This document shows positions 9,322 through 18,196 of a stretch of DNA of 64,000 nucleotides, one piece after another. Position numbers and translations under genes: made by a program. Origin of the DNA: Jutongia huaianensis (GTDB taxonomy: Bacteria > Bacillota > Clostridia > Lachnospirales > Lachnospiraceae); assembly GCF_014384985.1 (NCBI RefSeq), contig NZ_JACRSX010000002.1, positions 62,001 to 126,000 on the forward strand. The letters are read 5' to 3'. Every line of letters begins with the position of its first letter. The stretch's first letter is position 1. Below the pieces are notes generated by a model. The model was given only the letters and a program-made list of their open reading frames with translations. It did not search any database and was not told the origin of the DNA.

Positions 9322-10191
9322 ATGCGATTTGTAATTGTAACAGGAATGTCCGGGGCAGGCAGAAATTCTGTCATGAAAATGCTGGAGGATATGGGATATT
9401 TTTGCGTGGATAATCTGCCGGTACCTCTGATACCGAGAATGTCCAAGATGATGCTGGAGGAAAACAGTTTGGAAAAGGTTGCTGTTGGAATCGATATCCG
9501 TAACCAGCAGGGGCTTCTGGAGCTGGATGATATTCTGGATGAAATGCTGGCAGCCGGGGTGCGGTATGAGATTCTGTTTCTGGAGGCAGACAGCTCGGTA
9601 CTTATCAAGAGATATAAGGAAACGAGACGAAATCATCCTCTTGCCCTGCAGGGAAGAGTAGATAAGGCTATTGAAGCGGAGCGGGAGGAGCTTGCCTTTA
9701 TAAAAAAGCGGGCGGATTATATTCTCGATACCAGCCACATGCTTGTGCGGGACCTGAAGCAGGAAATTGATAAGATCTTTCTGGGAAAAGACGAATACGA
9801 GAACTTTTTCGTGACGATTCTTTCCTTTGGTTTTAAATATGGAATTCCGGAGGACTCGGATCTTGTCTTTGATGTGCGATTCCTGCCAAATCCATATTAT
9901 ATTCCGGATCTGAAGCCGCAGACCGGCAACGACAGGGCGGTTTATGATTATGTCATGTCCTCCCCGCAGGCGGTCACTTTTGAGAAGCAGTTGTTTGAGA
10001 TGGTAGAGTTTCTGATCCCGAATTATATTCTGGAGGGAAAGAACCAGCTGGTGATCAGTATTGGCTGTACCGGAGGAAAACACCGGTCCGTTACCATTGT
10101 CAATGCACTGGCAAAGCATATGAAACAGCTTCCCTACAGTATTAAGGTGGAACACCGGGACATTGAGAAGGACCGGAAGCAGGGAAAATAG
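9322..10191 (+). CDS. rapZ: RapZ/YvcJ-family nucleotide-binding protein
   Basis: The family binds nucleotides and, in enteric bacteria, acts as an RNA adaptor controlling amino-sugar synthesis; in Firmicutes (YvcJ) the role is less clear. At 289 residues the length is normal. Typical features are CVDNLPVPL, DIRNQQG, RYKETRRNHPL, and the C-terminal GCTGGKHRSV. The Walker A reads GMSGAGRNS, where most homologues have GKS or GKT: the lysine is arginine. An in-frame ATG at 9310 gives four more residues; 9322 is preferred because MRFVIVTGMSG is the usual start and AGG lies at proper distance. The gene sits between murB and whiA. Confidence 0.9.
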   Translation: MRFVIVTGMSGAGRNSVMKMLEDMGYFCVDNLPVPLIPRMSKMMLEENSLEKVAVGIDIRNQQGLLELDDILDEMLAAGVRYEILFLEADSSVLIKRYKETRRNHPLALQGRVDKAIEAEREELAFIKKRADYILDTSHMLVRDLKQEIDKIFLGKDEYENFFVTILSFGFKYGIPEDSDLVFDVRFLPNPYYIPDLKPQTGNDRAVYDYVMSSPQAVTFEKQLFEMVEFLIPNYILEGKNQLVISIGCTGGKHRSVTIVNALAKHMKQLPYSIKVEHRDIEKDRKQGK

Positions 10192-10218
10192 GAACAGCAC
10201 ACAGCAAGGAGGGAAAAT

Positions 10219-11199
10219 ATGTCATTTTCCGGTAGTGTGAAACAGGAGCTTGTGCGGCAGCTTCCATCGGCAAGACACTGTCAGATCGCAGAGCTGGCAG
10301 CGTTATTTGATCTGAATGGAAGGATACGCCGCAGCAGGGATGGTAACGAATATTTGGAAATACGCACAGAAAACTTGACAGTCGCCCGAAAATCTTATAT
10401 GTTATTAAATAGTGTATTTCATAATCCGGTGGAGGTTCGTGTCCGTTGTCATAATATTCATAGAAATATCCGGGAGTATTATATTGAAGTAATCGGACGG
10501 CATGCGATTATATCTATACTAAAAGCATTAAAAATGATGGATGAACAAGGTGGGATTACAGGTGATTGTCTGGGGCATCAGCATCGTCTCATACAAAATA
10601 CCTGTTGTAAGCGTGCCTTTTTGCGGGGTGCATTTTTGGCAGCAGGTTCCCTGTCGGATCCGGAGAAGGCCTACCATCTGGAGTTCGCTGTTCTTTCGGA
10701 GGGGTTTGCTTCTTTCATCAGAGAGATGTTGGCGTTTTTTGAATTGGAGGCAAAAATCGTCAGGAGAAAAAGGTATTTTGTGGTGTACATAAAAGAGGGA
10801 TCACAGATCGTTGATTTTTTAAATGTAGTAGAGGCACATGTGGCCTTGATGGAATTTGAAAATATACGGATTGTGAAGGAGGTCCGCAATTCTGTTAATC
10901 GTCAGGTGAACTGCGAAACGGCAAATATTGGGAAAACCGTGGCGGCAGCGGCGAAGCAGATTGAGGATATCAAATATATAGAATGTAATATGGGGTTACG
11001 GGGGCTGGCGAAGGGATTGCGCGAGACAGCAGAGCTGCGGCTGGAATATCCGGATGCATCACTGCAGGAATTGGGGCAGATGCTCAATCCGCCCATTGGC
11101 AAATCAGGGGTTAATCACCGGCTGCGGAAATTGGGAAATATTGCAAATGAATTGAAAGAGAAGAGAGGAGTCTCTGATTCAAAAAGGAGGAAAATGTAA
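10219..11199 (+). CDS. whiA: DNA-binding protein WhiA
   Basis: WhiA combines a degenerate LAGLIDADG homing-endonuclease fold with a C-terminal helix-turn-helix; in actinomycetes it controls sporulation septation and in Firmicutes it influences division and chromosome segregation. The 326 residues show the family start MSFSGSVKQEL, the LAGLIDADG-like RAFLRGAFLAAGSLSDPEK, and the C-terminal HTH with YPDASLQELGQM and GKSGVNHRLRKL. The stop is separated from the HPr gene by 2 bases, so the two are translationally linked. The YvcK gene usually placed between rapZ and whiA is absent here. Confidence 0.95.
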   Translation: MSFSGSVKQELVRQLPSARHCQIAELAALFDLNGRIRRSRDGNEYLEIRTENLTVARKSYMLLNSVFHNPVEVRVRCHNIHRNIREYYIEVIGRHAIISILKALKMMDEQGGITGDCLGHQHRLIQNTCCKRAFLRGAFLAAGSLSDPEKAYHLEFAVLSEGFASFIREMLAFFELEAKIVRRKRYFVVYIKEGSQIVDFLNVVEAHVALMEFENIRIVKEVRNSVNRQVNCETANIGKTVAAAAKQIEDIKYIECNMGLRGLAKGLRETAELRLEYPDASLQELGQMLNPPIGKSGVNHRLRKLGNIANELKEKRGVSDSKRRKM

Positions 11200-11201
11200 C
11201 C

Positions 11202-11462
11202 ATGATTACAAAGAAAATTAAAATTCAGATACAGAATGGTCTGGAGGCAAGACCGGTGGCTGTTCTTGTACAGGTGGCAAGCCAGTATTCCAGCAGCATT
11301 TATGTTGAGGTGGAGGACAAGAAGGTCAATGCCAAAAGTATCATGGGAATGATGACCCTTGGACTGGCGGCCGGAGAGGAAGTTGTTGTTTCTGCGAACG
11401 GAGATGACGAACAGAATGCTATGGATGATATTGTAAAATATCTGAGTACATCACAGGCATAA
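11202..11462 (+). CDS. crh: HPr-family protein lacking the phosphoryl histidine (Crh-like)
   Basis: An 86-residue HPr-fold protein. In true HPr the active site reads GLHARPA and the histidine carries phosphate from PEP in sugar uptake. Here the motif is GLEARPVA, with glutamate in place of histidine, so it cannot pass phosphate in the PTS. The regulatory serine region is kept as KSIMGMM. This combination matches Crh, the B. subtilis paralogue that acts only through HPr kinase and CcpA, and the neighbour whiA matches the Crh locus too. An intrinsic terminator follows. The Crh call rests on motif and location; a different HPr subfamily is possible. Confidence 0.82.
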   Translation: MITKKIKIQIQNGLEARPVAVLVQVASQYSSSIYVEVEDKKVNAKSIMGMMTLGLAAGEEVVVSANGDDEQNAMDDIVKYLSTSQA

Positions 11463-11478
11463 TGGTAGAAAATGACGA

Positions 11479-11508
11479 GCCGTTTGATCTTGTATCAGAC
11501 GGCTTTTT
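11479..11508 (+). terminator. intrinsic terminator after the HPr-like gene
   Basis: A 10-bp stem with one G-U pair, 11479-11488 (GCCGTTTGAT) with 11494-11503 (ATCAGACGGC), is followed by five T residues. It separates the rapZ-whiA unit from dnaE. Confidence 0.87.
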
Positions 11509-11525
11509 CGTTTAATGGAGGACAT

Positions 11526-14500
11526 ATGGGATTTACGCATTTGCATTTACATACAGAGTATTCTCTTCTGGATGGTTCTTGTAAGATCGGAGAGCTGATG
11601 ACAAGAGCCAGGGAGCTTGGTATGGAGCATATTGCCATTACAGATCATGGAAATATGTACGGTGTGATTGATTTTTACCGGGCGGCATTAAAGGAGGGAA
11701 TCAATCCTGTGATCGGCTGCGAGGTCTATGTGGCACCGGGTTCCCGGTTTGACAGGGAAAATGTCAGGGGAGATGACCGTTATAATCATCTGGTGCTTCT
11801 GGCAGAGAATAATACAGGCTATGCCAATCTGATGAAGATTGTTTCCATTGGATTTACGGAGGGCTTTTATTATAAGCCCCGCGTGGATATGGAGGTTCTG
11901 GAAAAGTACCATGAAGGGATTATTGCTCTGAGTGCATGCCTGGCAGGAATCGTGGCGACAAATCTCAGACAGGGATTTTATGAGGAGGCAAAAAAAGAAG
12001 CTCTTCGTCTGTCTGATATTTTTGGGCCGGATCATTTTTATCTGGAACTGCAGGATCATGGCATTGATGCCCAGAAAACGGTAAACCAGGGACTTCTCCG
12101 TATGAGCCAGGAGACAGGGCTGGAGCTGGTTGCCACTAATGATGTGCATTATATCCGGGCAGAGGATGCCGAGCCCCATGATATTTTATTGTGTATCCAG
12201 ACGCAGCATAAGGTGCAGGACGAGGATCGTATGCGGTATGAGGGTGGTCAGTTTTATCTGAAATCCGAGGAGGAGATGCTGACACTTTTCCCTTATGCCA
12301 GAGAAGCGGTGGAAAATACTTCCAAAATAGCACAGAGATGTCATGTGGATATTGAGTTTGGAAAATATAAGCTGCCAAAGTTTGATGTGCCGGAGGGCTT
12401 TACTTCATGGGAGTATCTGAAGCATTTGTGTTATGAAGGAATTCACCGGCGTTATGCGGATGTGACGCCGGAGATTCAGGAGCGGCTGGATTATGAGTTA
12501 AATACCATCAAAAATATGGGATTTGTAGATTATTTCCTGATCGTGTGGGATTTCATTCATTATTCCAGAGAGCATGGGATCATCGTGGGACCGGGACGTG
12601 GTTCTGCGGCCGGAAGTATTGTCGCATACAGTCTGGAGATCACCAATATTGATCCTCTGGCGTTTGACCTGCTGTTTGAGCGTTTCCTGAATCCGGAGCG
12701 TGTGACCATGCCCGATATTGACGTGGACTTCTGCTATGAGAGACGGCAGGAGGTGATCGACTATGTCACCGGGAAATATGGACGGGATCATGTGGCGCAG
12801 ATCGTTACCTTCGGTACCATGGCAGCCCGTGGTGTGATCCGTGATGTGGGGCGTGTGCTTGATATGCCGTATGCCTATGTGGATACCATTGCAAAGTCCG
12901 TGCCCATGGAGAAGGATATTACCATTGCCAAAGCAATCGAGCAGAATCCGGATCTGCGTCAGCTTTATGAGACGGATGAGCAGACAAAATATCTGTTAGA
13001 TATGGCGCAGAAGCTGGAGGGACTGCCTCGTCATACTTCCATTCATGCGGCGGGTGTTGTGATCGCACCGGAGCCGGTGGATCATTTTGTACCTCTTTCG
13101 AAGGGATCTGAGGGAAATGTAACCACGCAGTATACTATGACCACATTGGAGGAGCTGGGGCTTCTGAAAATGGACTTTCTGGGGCTTCGTACATTGACGG
13201 TTGTACAAAATGCAGCCAAAATGTGTGGTATGAGTGATCAGGATATGCTCCGCCTGGATCTGGAGGATGAAAATGTATGGAAACTCATATCCAGTGGGCG
13301 GACCGAGGGAATATTCCAGTTGGAGAGTGCCGGGATGAAGCAGTTTATGAAAGAGCTGCAGCCGGAGAGCATGGCAGAGATTGTAGCCGGTATTTCTCTG
13401 TATCGTCCGGGCCCGATGGACTTTATTCCGCAATATATTGAGGGAAGAAGCAACAGAGATTCCATTACATATGACTGTCCACAGCTTGAACCGATTCTTG
13501 CAACTACCTATGGCTGTATTGTTTACCAGGAGCAGGTTATGGAGATCGTCCGGAGTCTGGCAGGCTACAGTTATGGACGAAGTGATCTGGTGCGCCGTGC
13601 CATGTCCAAAAAGAAGGCAAAGGTGATGGAAGCGGAGCGGAAGAACTTTGTCTACGGAAACGAGGAAGAAGGAGTAAAGGGCTGCATTGCCAATGGTATC
13701 TCCGAGGAGGTTGCCAATAAGATCTATGATGAGATGATCAGCTTCGCTGCCTATGCCTTTAATAAATCCCATGCAGCAGCGTATGGTATGGTGACATTCC
13801 AGACAGCCTGGTTAAAGTGCTATCATCCGGTGGAGTTTATGGCTTCTCTGCTGACGTCCGTCAAAGAAAATACAAATAAGATCGTCGAGTATGTTATGGA
13901 GTGCCGGCGAATGGATATTGAGATCCTGCCGCCGGATGTAAATGAAGGTTATAGTTATTTTTCCGTGTCTGACGGCAGGATACGTTATGCTCTTTCTGCG
14001 ATTAAAGGCATTGGTTCCGGTGTGATCAATAATATTGTGGAGGAACGGGAACGAGGAGGCCGTTTCACATCCATGCAGGATTTTATGCGCCGTCTCACCA
14101 GCAAAGAGGTCAACAAAAGTTCCATTGAGAATTTCATTAAGGCAGGAGCCTTTGACGGACTGGAGGGAAACCGGCGGCAGAAGCTTCAGGTATATCAAAG
14201 CATGCTGGACAGTGTAAACCGGGAAAAAAAGGATTCCATGTCCGGTCAGATGTCTCTGTTTGATATGGGGGATGAGGAGCTGGAGCATGCAAATGATGTG
14301 TCTTATCCGGCATTGGAGGAGTTTGAAAAGGAAGAGCTTCTCGCTTATGAAAAGGAAGTCCTTGGCATCTACATCAGCGGTCATCCGCTGGAGGAATATC
14401 TGGAGCTGATCCGGAAAAATTCTACCTGCAGCTCTCAGGATTTTGTCAGGGAGCCGGAAGAAGAGGGCGGCACGGAAATGTTACAGGTGCATGACAAGGA

Positions 14501-14984
14501 AAATGTGATCATTGGCGGAATGATCACGGCAAAGACGGTTAAGACCACAAAGACAAATAAACTTATGGCATATCTTACGCTGGAGGATGTATATGGTGCT
14601 GTAGAGATCCTTGTCTTTCCGAATGTTTATGAAAAGAAAAAAGAACAGTGCAGAGAGGATGCCAAGGTATTTATCCGCGGCCGGGCTGATATGGGTGGTG
14701 ATAGAGACGGAAAGGTGATCTGTCAGGATATTATTCCGTTTGATATGCTTCCATGTGAGCTGTGGCTCCGCTTTAAAAATTTAGCAGATTTTCAGGAAAG
14801 AGAACAGCAGATATATGAGAAATTATCTCCATATGACGGGACAGATCAGGTGATCGTTTATCTGGAGGAGGAAAGACAGATGAAAAAGCTTCCGCCGGGA
14901 CGCAATGTAAACGCAAGACAGGTGATCCGGGAAAATATTCTGGAAGGGATCATAGAAGCGGCATTGAAGGAGAGAAAGCTATAG
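11526..14984 (+). CDS. dnaE: DNA polymerase III subunit alpha DnaE
   Basis: A C-family replicative polymerase of 1152 residues. The N-terminal PHP domain begins with FTHLHLHTEYSLLDGSCKI and holds ITDHGNMYG. The polymerase core has GPGRGSAAGS and the catalytic acids in PDIDVDFCYERR; a further catalytic region is SFAAYAFNKSHAAAYG. An OB-fold lies near the C-terminus (VIIGGMITAKTVKTTK). No 3'-5' exonuclease domain is inserted, so it is DnaE and not PolC. The ATG at 11526 has GGAGG six bases upstream and gives the usual start; an earlier ATG would lie inside the preceding terminator hairpin. Confidence 0.97.
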   Translation: MGFTHLHLHTEYSLLDGSCKIGELMTRARELGMEHIAITDHGNMYGVIDFYRAALKEGINPVIGCEVYVAPGSRFDRENVRGDDRYNHLVLLAENNTGYANLMKIVSIGFTEGFYYKPRVDMEVLEKYHEGIIALSACLAGIVATNLRQGFYEEAKKEALRLSDIFGPDHFYLELQDHGIDAQKTVNQGLLRMSQETGLELVATNDVHYIRAEDAEPHDILLCIQTQHKVQDEDRMRYEGGQFYLKSEEEMLTLFPYAREAVENTSKIAQRCHVDIEFGKYKLPKFDVPEGFTSWEYLKHLCYEGIHRRYADVTPEIQERLDYELNTIKNMGFVDYFLIVWDFIHYSREHGIIVGPGRGSAAGSIVAYSLEITNIDPLAFDLLFERFLNPERVTMPDIDVDFCYERRQEVIDYVTGKYGRDHVAQIVTFGTMAARGVIRDVGRVLDMPYAYVDTIAKSVPMEKDITIAKAIEQNPDLRQLYETDEQTKYLLDMAQKLEGLPRHTSIHAAGVVIAPEPVDHFVPLSKGSEGNVTTQYTMTTLEELGLLKMDFLGLRTLTVVQNAAKMCGMSDQDMLRLDLEDENVWKLISSGRTEGIFQLESAGMKQFMKELQPESMAEIVAGISLYRPGPMDFIPQYIEGRSNRDSITYDCPQLEPILATTYGCIVYQEQVMEIVRSLAGYSYGRSDLVRRAMSKKKAKVMEAERKNFVYGNEEEGVKGCIANGISEEVANKIYDEMISFAAYAFNKSHAAAYGMVTFQTAWLKCYHPVEFMASLLTSVKENTNKIVEYVMECRRMDIEILPPDVNEGYSYFSVSDGRIRYALSAIKGIGSGVINNIVEERERGGRFTSMQDFMRRLTSKEVNKSSIENFIKAGAFDGLEGNRRQKLQVYQSMLDSVNREKKDSMSGQMSLFDMGDEELEHANDVSYPALEEFEKEELLAYEKEVLGIYISGHPLEEYLELIRKNSTCSSQDFVREPEEEGGTEMLQVHDKENVIIGGMITAKTVKTTKTNKLMAYLTLEDVYGAVEILVFPNVYEKKKEQCREDAKVFIRGRADMGGDRDGKVICQDIIPFDMLPCELWLRFKNLADFQEREQQIYEKLSPYDGTDQVIVYLEEERQMKKLPPGRNVNARQVIRENILEGIIEAALKERKL

Positions 14985-15028
14985 TGACGCTGATTTCAAA
15001 TTTTAAATGGTAGTATCTGTTGTTTGGG

Positions 15029-15057
15029 TTGAAAAAAACAATGGAATGACGTACAAT
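15029..15057 (+). promoter_or_regulatory. pfkA promoter
   Basis: -35 TTGAAA (15029-15034), 17-base spacer, -10 TACAAT (15052-15057). It leaves a leader of about 110 bases before pfkA. Confidence 0.65.
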
Positions 15058-15172
15058 AGAGGGTACGATGAATAGTATGTAAATGATTCGTTAAAGATAA
15101 AATAAGAGGAAGTAAGACCGGACTCTGAATTTTGCAGCCCCTTATTTCCGATTAGTTGAAACGGAGGACAAA

Positions 15173-16150
15173 ATGAACAGTGCAGTAAAAACAATTGGTG
15201 TATTGACAAGTGGTGGGGATGCGCCGGGAATGAATGCAGCCATTCGTGCTGTCGTTCGTACCGCAATCGCAAATGGTGTCAGAGTTATGGGTATCAAGAG
15301 AGGATATGCCGGACTTCTGGAGGAGGATATTGAGGAGATGGATACTTTATCGGTTTCCAATATCATCCAGCTTGGAGGAACGATTCTTTATACCGCACGC
15401 TGCAAAGAATTCCGCGAGAAGGAATATCAGGAGAAAGCAGCCGAGATCTGCCGGAAGCATGGAATTGACGGCATTGTTGTTATCGGCGGTGACGGTTCCT
15501 TCCAGGGAGCCAGCAAGCTTGCAGCACTTGGTATCAACACGGTAGGTGTACCGGGAACCATCGATCTGGATATTGCGTGTACTGAGTATACAATCGGTTT
15601 TGATACGGCCATCAATACGGCTATGGAGGCCATGGACAAGCTCCGTGATACTTCAGAGTCCCATGAGCGGTGCAGTATCGTAGAGGTTATGGGACGTACC
15701 GCAGGTCATATTGCATTATGGACAGGTATTGCCAGTGGCGCGGAGTATATTCTTACCACAGAGGAATATGATGGAAATATACAGAAGATCATCGAGAAGA
15801 TACAGCAGCGTCATAAGATTGGCAAAAAGAACCATGTGATCGTCAATGCAGAGGGCGTTGGTAATTCCTTTGAAATGGCAAAAATGATTGAAGAGGCTAC
15901 AGGCGTAGAAACCCGTGCAACTGTACTGGGTCATATCCAGCGTGGAGGAAATCCGACCTGTAAGGATCGTGTGTACGCTTCCGCTATGGGAGCAAAGGCA
16001 GTAGAACTCCTTTGTGATGGAAAGACAAACCGTGTCGTTGGTTATACGAACGGTGAGTTTGTAGATTATGATATTCAGGCAGCCTTAGATATGGAAAAGG
16101 GATTGGATCCTTATCTGTTCCATATCACCAAGAAGCTGACCACATATTAA
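15173..16150 (+). CDS. pfkA: ATP-dependent 6-phosphofructokinase
   Basis: Phosphorylates fructose 6-phosphate in glycolysis. At 325 residues it has the bacterial tetrameric length. Motifs: LTSGGDAPGMNAAIR at the ATP site, IGGDGSFQGA, where the glycine after GGD favours ATP over pyrophosphate, and PGTIDLDI around the catalytic aspartate; the usual asparagine in TIDND is leucine here, a variant I associate with Clostridia. MGRTAGHIAL and HIQRGGNPTCKDR are normal. A PPi-dependent paralogue lies at 51.6 kb. Translation starts at an ATG preceded by CGGAGG. Confidence 0.95.
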   Translation: MNSAVKTIGVLTSGGDAPGMNAAIRAVVRTAIANGVRVMGIKRGYAGLLEEDIEEMDTLSVSNIIQLGGTILYTARCKEFREKEYQEKAAEICRKHGIDGIVVIGGDGSFQGASKLAALGINTVGVPGTIDLDIACTEYTIGFDTAINTAMEAMDKLRDTSESHERCSIVEVMGRTAGHIALWTGIASGAEYILTTEEYDGNIQKIIEKIQQRHKIGKKNHVIVNAEGVGNSFEMAKMIEEATGVETRATVLGHIQRGGNPTCKDRVYASAMGAKAVELLCDGKTNRVVGYTNGEFVDYDIQAALDMEKGLDPYLFHITKKLTTY

Positions 16151-16174
16151 TGATAGGAAAGGAAGGTAGCAGAC

Positions 16175-16423
16175 ATGAAAAAATTACTCAAAGGTGTTAT
16201 GGGAATTACGTCCATCGCCGTGATGACAGCAGGTGCTTATTATCTGACCAAAAAGCTTTTGGGAGAGCCGGATGAGGAATTAGATGATGAGTATGAGGAT
16301 TTTGACTTTGATGACGAAGAGGAAGATGCTGAAGATAAGTCCAGAGAGTATGTGACATTGGATTTCGAAGAGGATGAGCAGGAAGCTTCCGATGAGGAAG
16401 AATCAGAGGATGATGAAGAATAA
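16175..16423 (+). CDS. small membrane-anchored, extremely acidic protein
   Basis: 82 residues. The first 26 form a single hydrophobic segment with a basic start (MKKLLKGVMG...YLTKKLLG). The rest is almost entirely acidic, with runs such as EEEDAEDK and DEEESEDDEE. It has GGAAGG before its ATG and starts 24 bases after pfkA, so it may be co-transcribed. I recognise no family. The layout suggests a single-pass protein with a disordered acidic tail, either inside or outside the membrane; the positive residues before and after the helix do not settle the direction. Confidence 0.7.
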   Translation: MKKLLKGVMGITSIAVMTAGAYYLTKKLLGEPDEELDDEYEDFDFDDEEEDAEDKSREYVTLDFEEDEQEASDEEESEDDEE

Positions 16424-16487
16424 TTCTTCTGTCCACGGCATTTCCTTTGATCATTTAGGAGATCATAAATACTAAAAGTGATATTGT

Positions 16488-16534
16488 AAGCATAGACTAC
16501 CTACAGAGAGTTTGACAGGAGGCAGTCTATGCTT
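16488..16534 (+). promoter_or_regulatory. hairpin masking the spmA start codon
   Basis: An 11-bp perfect inverted repeat, AAGCATAGACT (16488-16498) and AGTCTATGCTT (16524-16534), contains the spmA ATG (16529-16531) in its second arm. The loop holds the AGGAGG ribosome site, with a CCT that could extend the pairing. In mRNA this would hide the start codon, so control at translation is plausible. Confidence 0.55.
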
Positions 16535-17173
16535 AATTATTTATGGGGATTTATGATCCTTCTGGGACTTGGAGCCGGTATTGTGACAGGGCAGGTGGAG
16601 GCAGTCAGTAATGCGTCGATAGACAGTGCCGGGGAAGCGGTCACTATGGCAATCACGATGCTTGGGATTATGTCTATGTGGACGGGGCTCATCGAGGTGG
16701 CGAGACAGGCAGGTCTCATGGATCGGATGACAAGAGGACTGCGGCCGGTGCTTGCGTTTCTGTTTCCAAGGATACCCAGGCATCATCCGGTGCAGGAATA
16801 CCTGACGGCAAATATTCTTGCTAATATTCTGGGACTCGGCTGGGCGGCCACTCCTATGGGACTGAAGGCGATGATGGAGCTGGCACCGCTGGAACGGGAG
16901 AGACTTGCGTCAGAAATGTCCCGCAGGGAGGGGCGGCAGATGGATCCGGATGAGATAAGGCTCACAAAGGCAAGTGATGAGATGTGCACTTTTCTGGTCT
17001 TAAATATTTCTTCCCTGCAGGTAATCCCGGTCAGTGTGATCGCATACCGGGCACAGTATGGTGCAGTCAACCCTGCAGCCATCGTGGTGCCGGGACTGAT
17101 CGCAACCACGGTCAGTACGGCAGTGGCAGTGATATTCTGCCGGATCTTGTGCCGGAGGGGGGAGCGGGAATGA
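16529..17173 (+). CDS. spmA: spore maturation protein A (nucleoside recognition domain)
   Basis: A 214-residue integral membrane protein of the nucleoside-recognition (gate) family. SpmA is needed for normal spore core dehydration in Bacillus. Seen: several hydrophobic helices, the LGIMSMWTGLIEVARQAGL segment, and NILANILGLGWAATPMGLKAM, which are characteristic. AGGAGG precedes the ATG but lies in a hairpin loop. The gene ends in an ATGA overlap with the next gene, so the two are translationally coupled. A separate SpmB is not seen; the partner here looks YlbJ-like. Confidence 0.85.
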   Translation: MLNYLWGFMILLGLGAGIVTGQVEAVSNASIDSAGEAVTMAITMLGIMSMWTGLIEVARQAGLMDRMTRGLRPVLAFLFPRIPRHHPVQEYLTANILANILGLGWAATPMGLKAMMELAPLERERLASEMSRREGRQMDPDEIRLTKASDEMCTFLVLNISSLQVIPVSVIAYRAQYGAVNPAAIVVPGLIATTVSTAVAVIFCRILCRRGERE

Positions 17174-18135
17174 AGCCTCCGGTGAAAAAGAAGCTTTTGT
17201 GGATCAATATCTGTCTGGTTCTGGCGGTACTGCTGCTTTGCCCCGCTGTGGTCAATAAGGGCTCCGGGGATGGTCTTTTGCTGTGGTTTACCGTGGTTTT
17301 GCCGGCACTTTTTCCGTTTATGGTATTTTCCGGTGTCATGATGAAGATTGGTGCCACGCAGACCATTGGACATTATCTTTATCCGGTTTTTCACCGCCTG
17401 CTGGGGCTGTCGGAAAACGGCTGTTATGCTATGGCGGTGGGTTTTCTGTCCGGGTATCCTCTGGGAGGAAAAACAGCAGCGGATCTTCTGCGGCAGAATG
17501 CGGTAACGCCTGCGGAGGCACAGTACATACTGTGCTTTTGCAACAATGCCAGTCCTATGTTTTTGCTGGAATATATCGGGGTATATTGTCTTGGAATGAG
17601 AAAGCCGTGGCTGGTCCTGATGGTAGTATATGGAACAGCCGTATGGAATGCGGTTCTTTTTTTGCAGAAAAATACAAAGGACAGTTATCAAATAAGGCAA
17701 AATGTGGTAGAATGCAGTTATGACAAGGGAAAACATCCGGCTGTCATGAATGCACTGGATGAAGCAATCATGGATTCTTTTGTGACGGTAACCAAGGTTG
17801 GTGGCTATATTATATTATTCTCCATTCTGGCAGAGTTTGTAGAGAAGATCGTGCCGTGTCATGCTTTTGCAAAAATGATCGGTCTGGGCATCATCGAAAT
17901 TACTACCGGTGGAGAATATTTAAAGACATATCCCATGATGGCAGATTTCAAATGGATCTTTGCGTGTGGGTTTTCTGCCTTTGGCGGCTTTTCCAGTGTG
18001 GCACAGACCTACAGTGTGTTACAGGGCACAGAGCTTTCGGTTGCAGGATATCTGAAAGCGAAGCTGACGCATGTTTTTCTGGCGGTATTGACAGCTGTTT
18101 TTCTGATTTTGATCAGGAATTATTTTGGAATGTAG
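17170..18135 (+). CDS. ylbJ: YlbJ-like sporulation membrane protein
   Basis: 321 residues with about eight hydrophobic helices and the nucleoside-recognition family motifs SGYPLGGKTAADLL, CNNASPMFLLEY and SAFGGFSSVAQT. YlbJ is a sporulation integral membrane protein of unknown biochemical role. The ATG lies within the spmA stop (ATGA), so the pair is coupled. B. subtilis YlbJ is longer, about 400 residues, so this is either a short variant or a related gate-family protein; the name is by similarity. Confidence 0.72.
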   Translation: MKPPVKKKLLWINICLVLAVLLLCPAVVNKGSGDGLLLWFTVVLPALFPFMVFSGVMMKIGATQTIGHYLYPVFHRLLGLSENGCYAMAVGFLSGYPLGGKTAADLLRQNAVTPAEAQYILCFCNNASPMFLLEYIGVYCLGMRKPWLVLMVVYGTAVWNAVLFLQKNTKDSYQIRQNVVECSYDKGKHPAVMNALDEAIMDSFVTVTKVGGYIILFSILAEFVEKIVPCHAFAKMIGLGIIEITTGGEYLKTYPMMADFKWIFACGFSAFGGFSSVAQTYSVLQGTELSVAGYLKAKLTHVFLAVLTAVFLILIRNYFGM

Positions 18136-18196
18136 TGGGGAATACTAAAGGATGTCATGACGGCTTTGGGGCTGTCAGACAGGAATGGAGGAGCGT

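Noticed and set aside
9292..10200. Long minus-strand open frame (302 codons) across rapZ
   Set aside because: It is a shadow of rapZ, lacks a ribosome site and gives no recognisable motifs, while the plus strand encodes a complete RapZ.
12996..13772. Minus-strand open frame of 258 codons inside dnaE
   Set aside because: It overlaps the catalytic core of dnaE and shows no domain; codon bias of the plus gene explains it.
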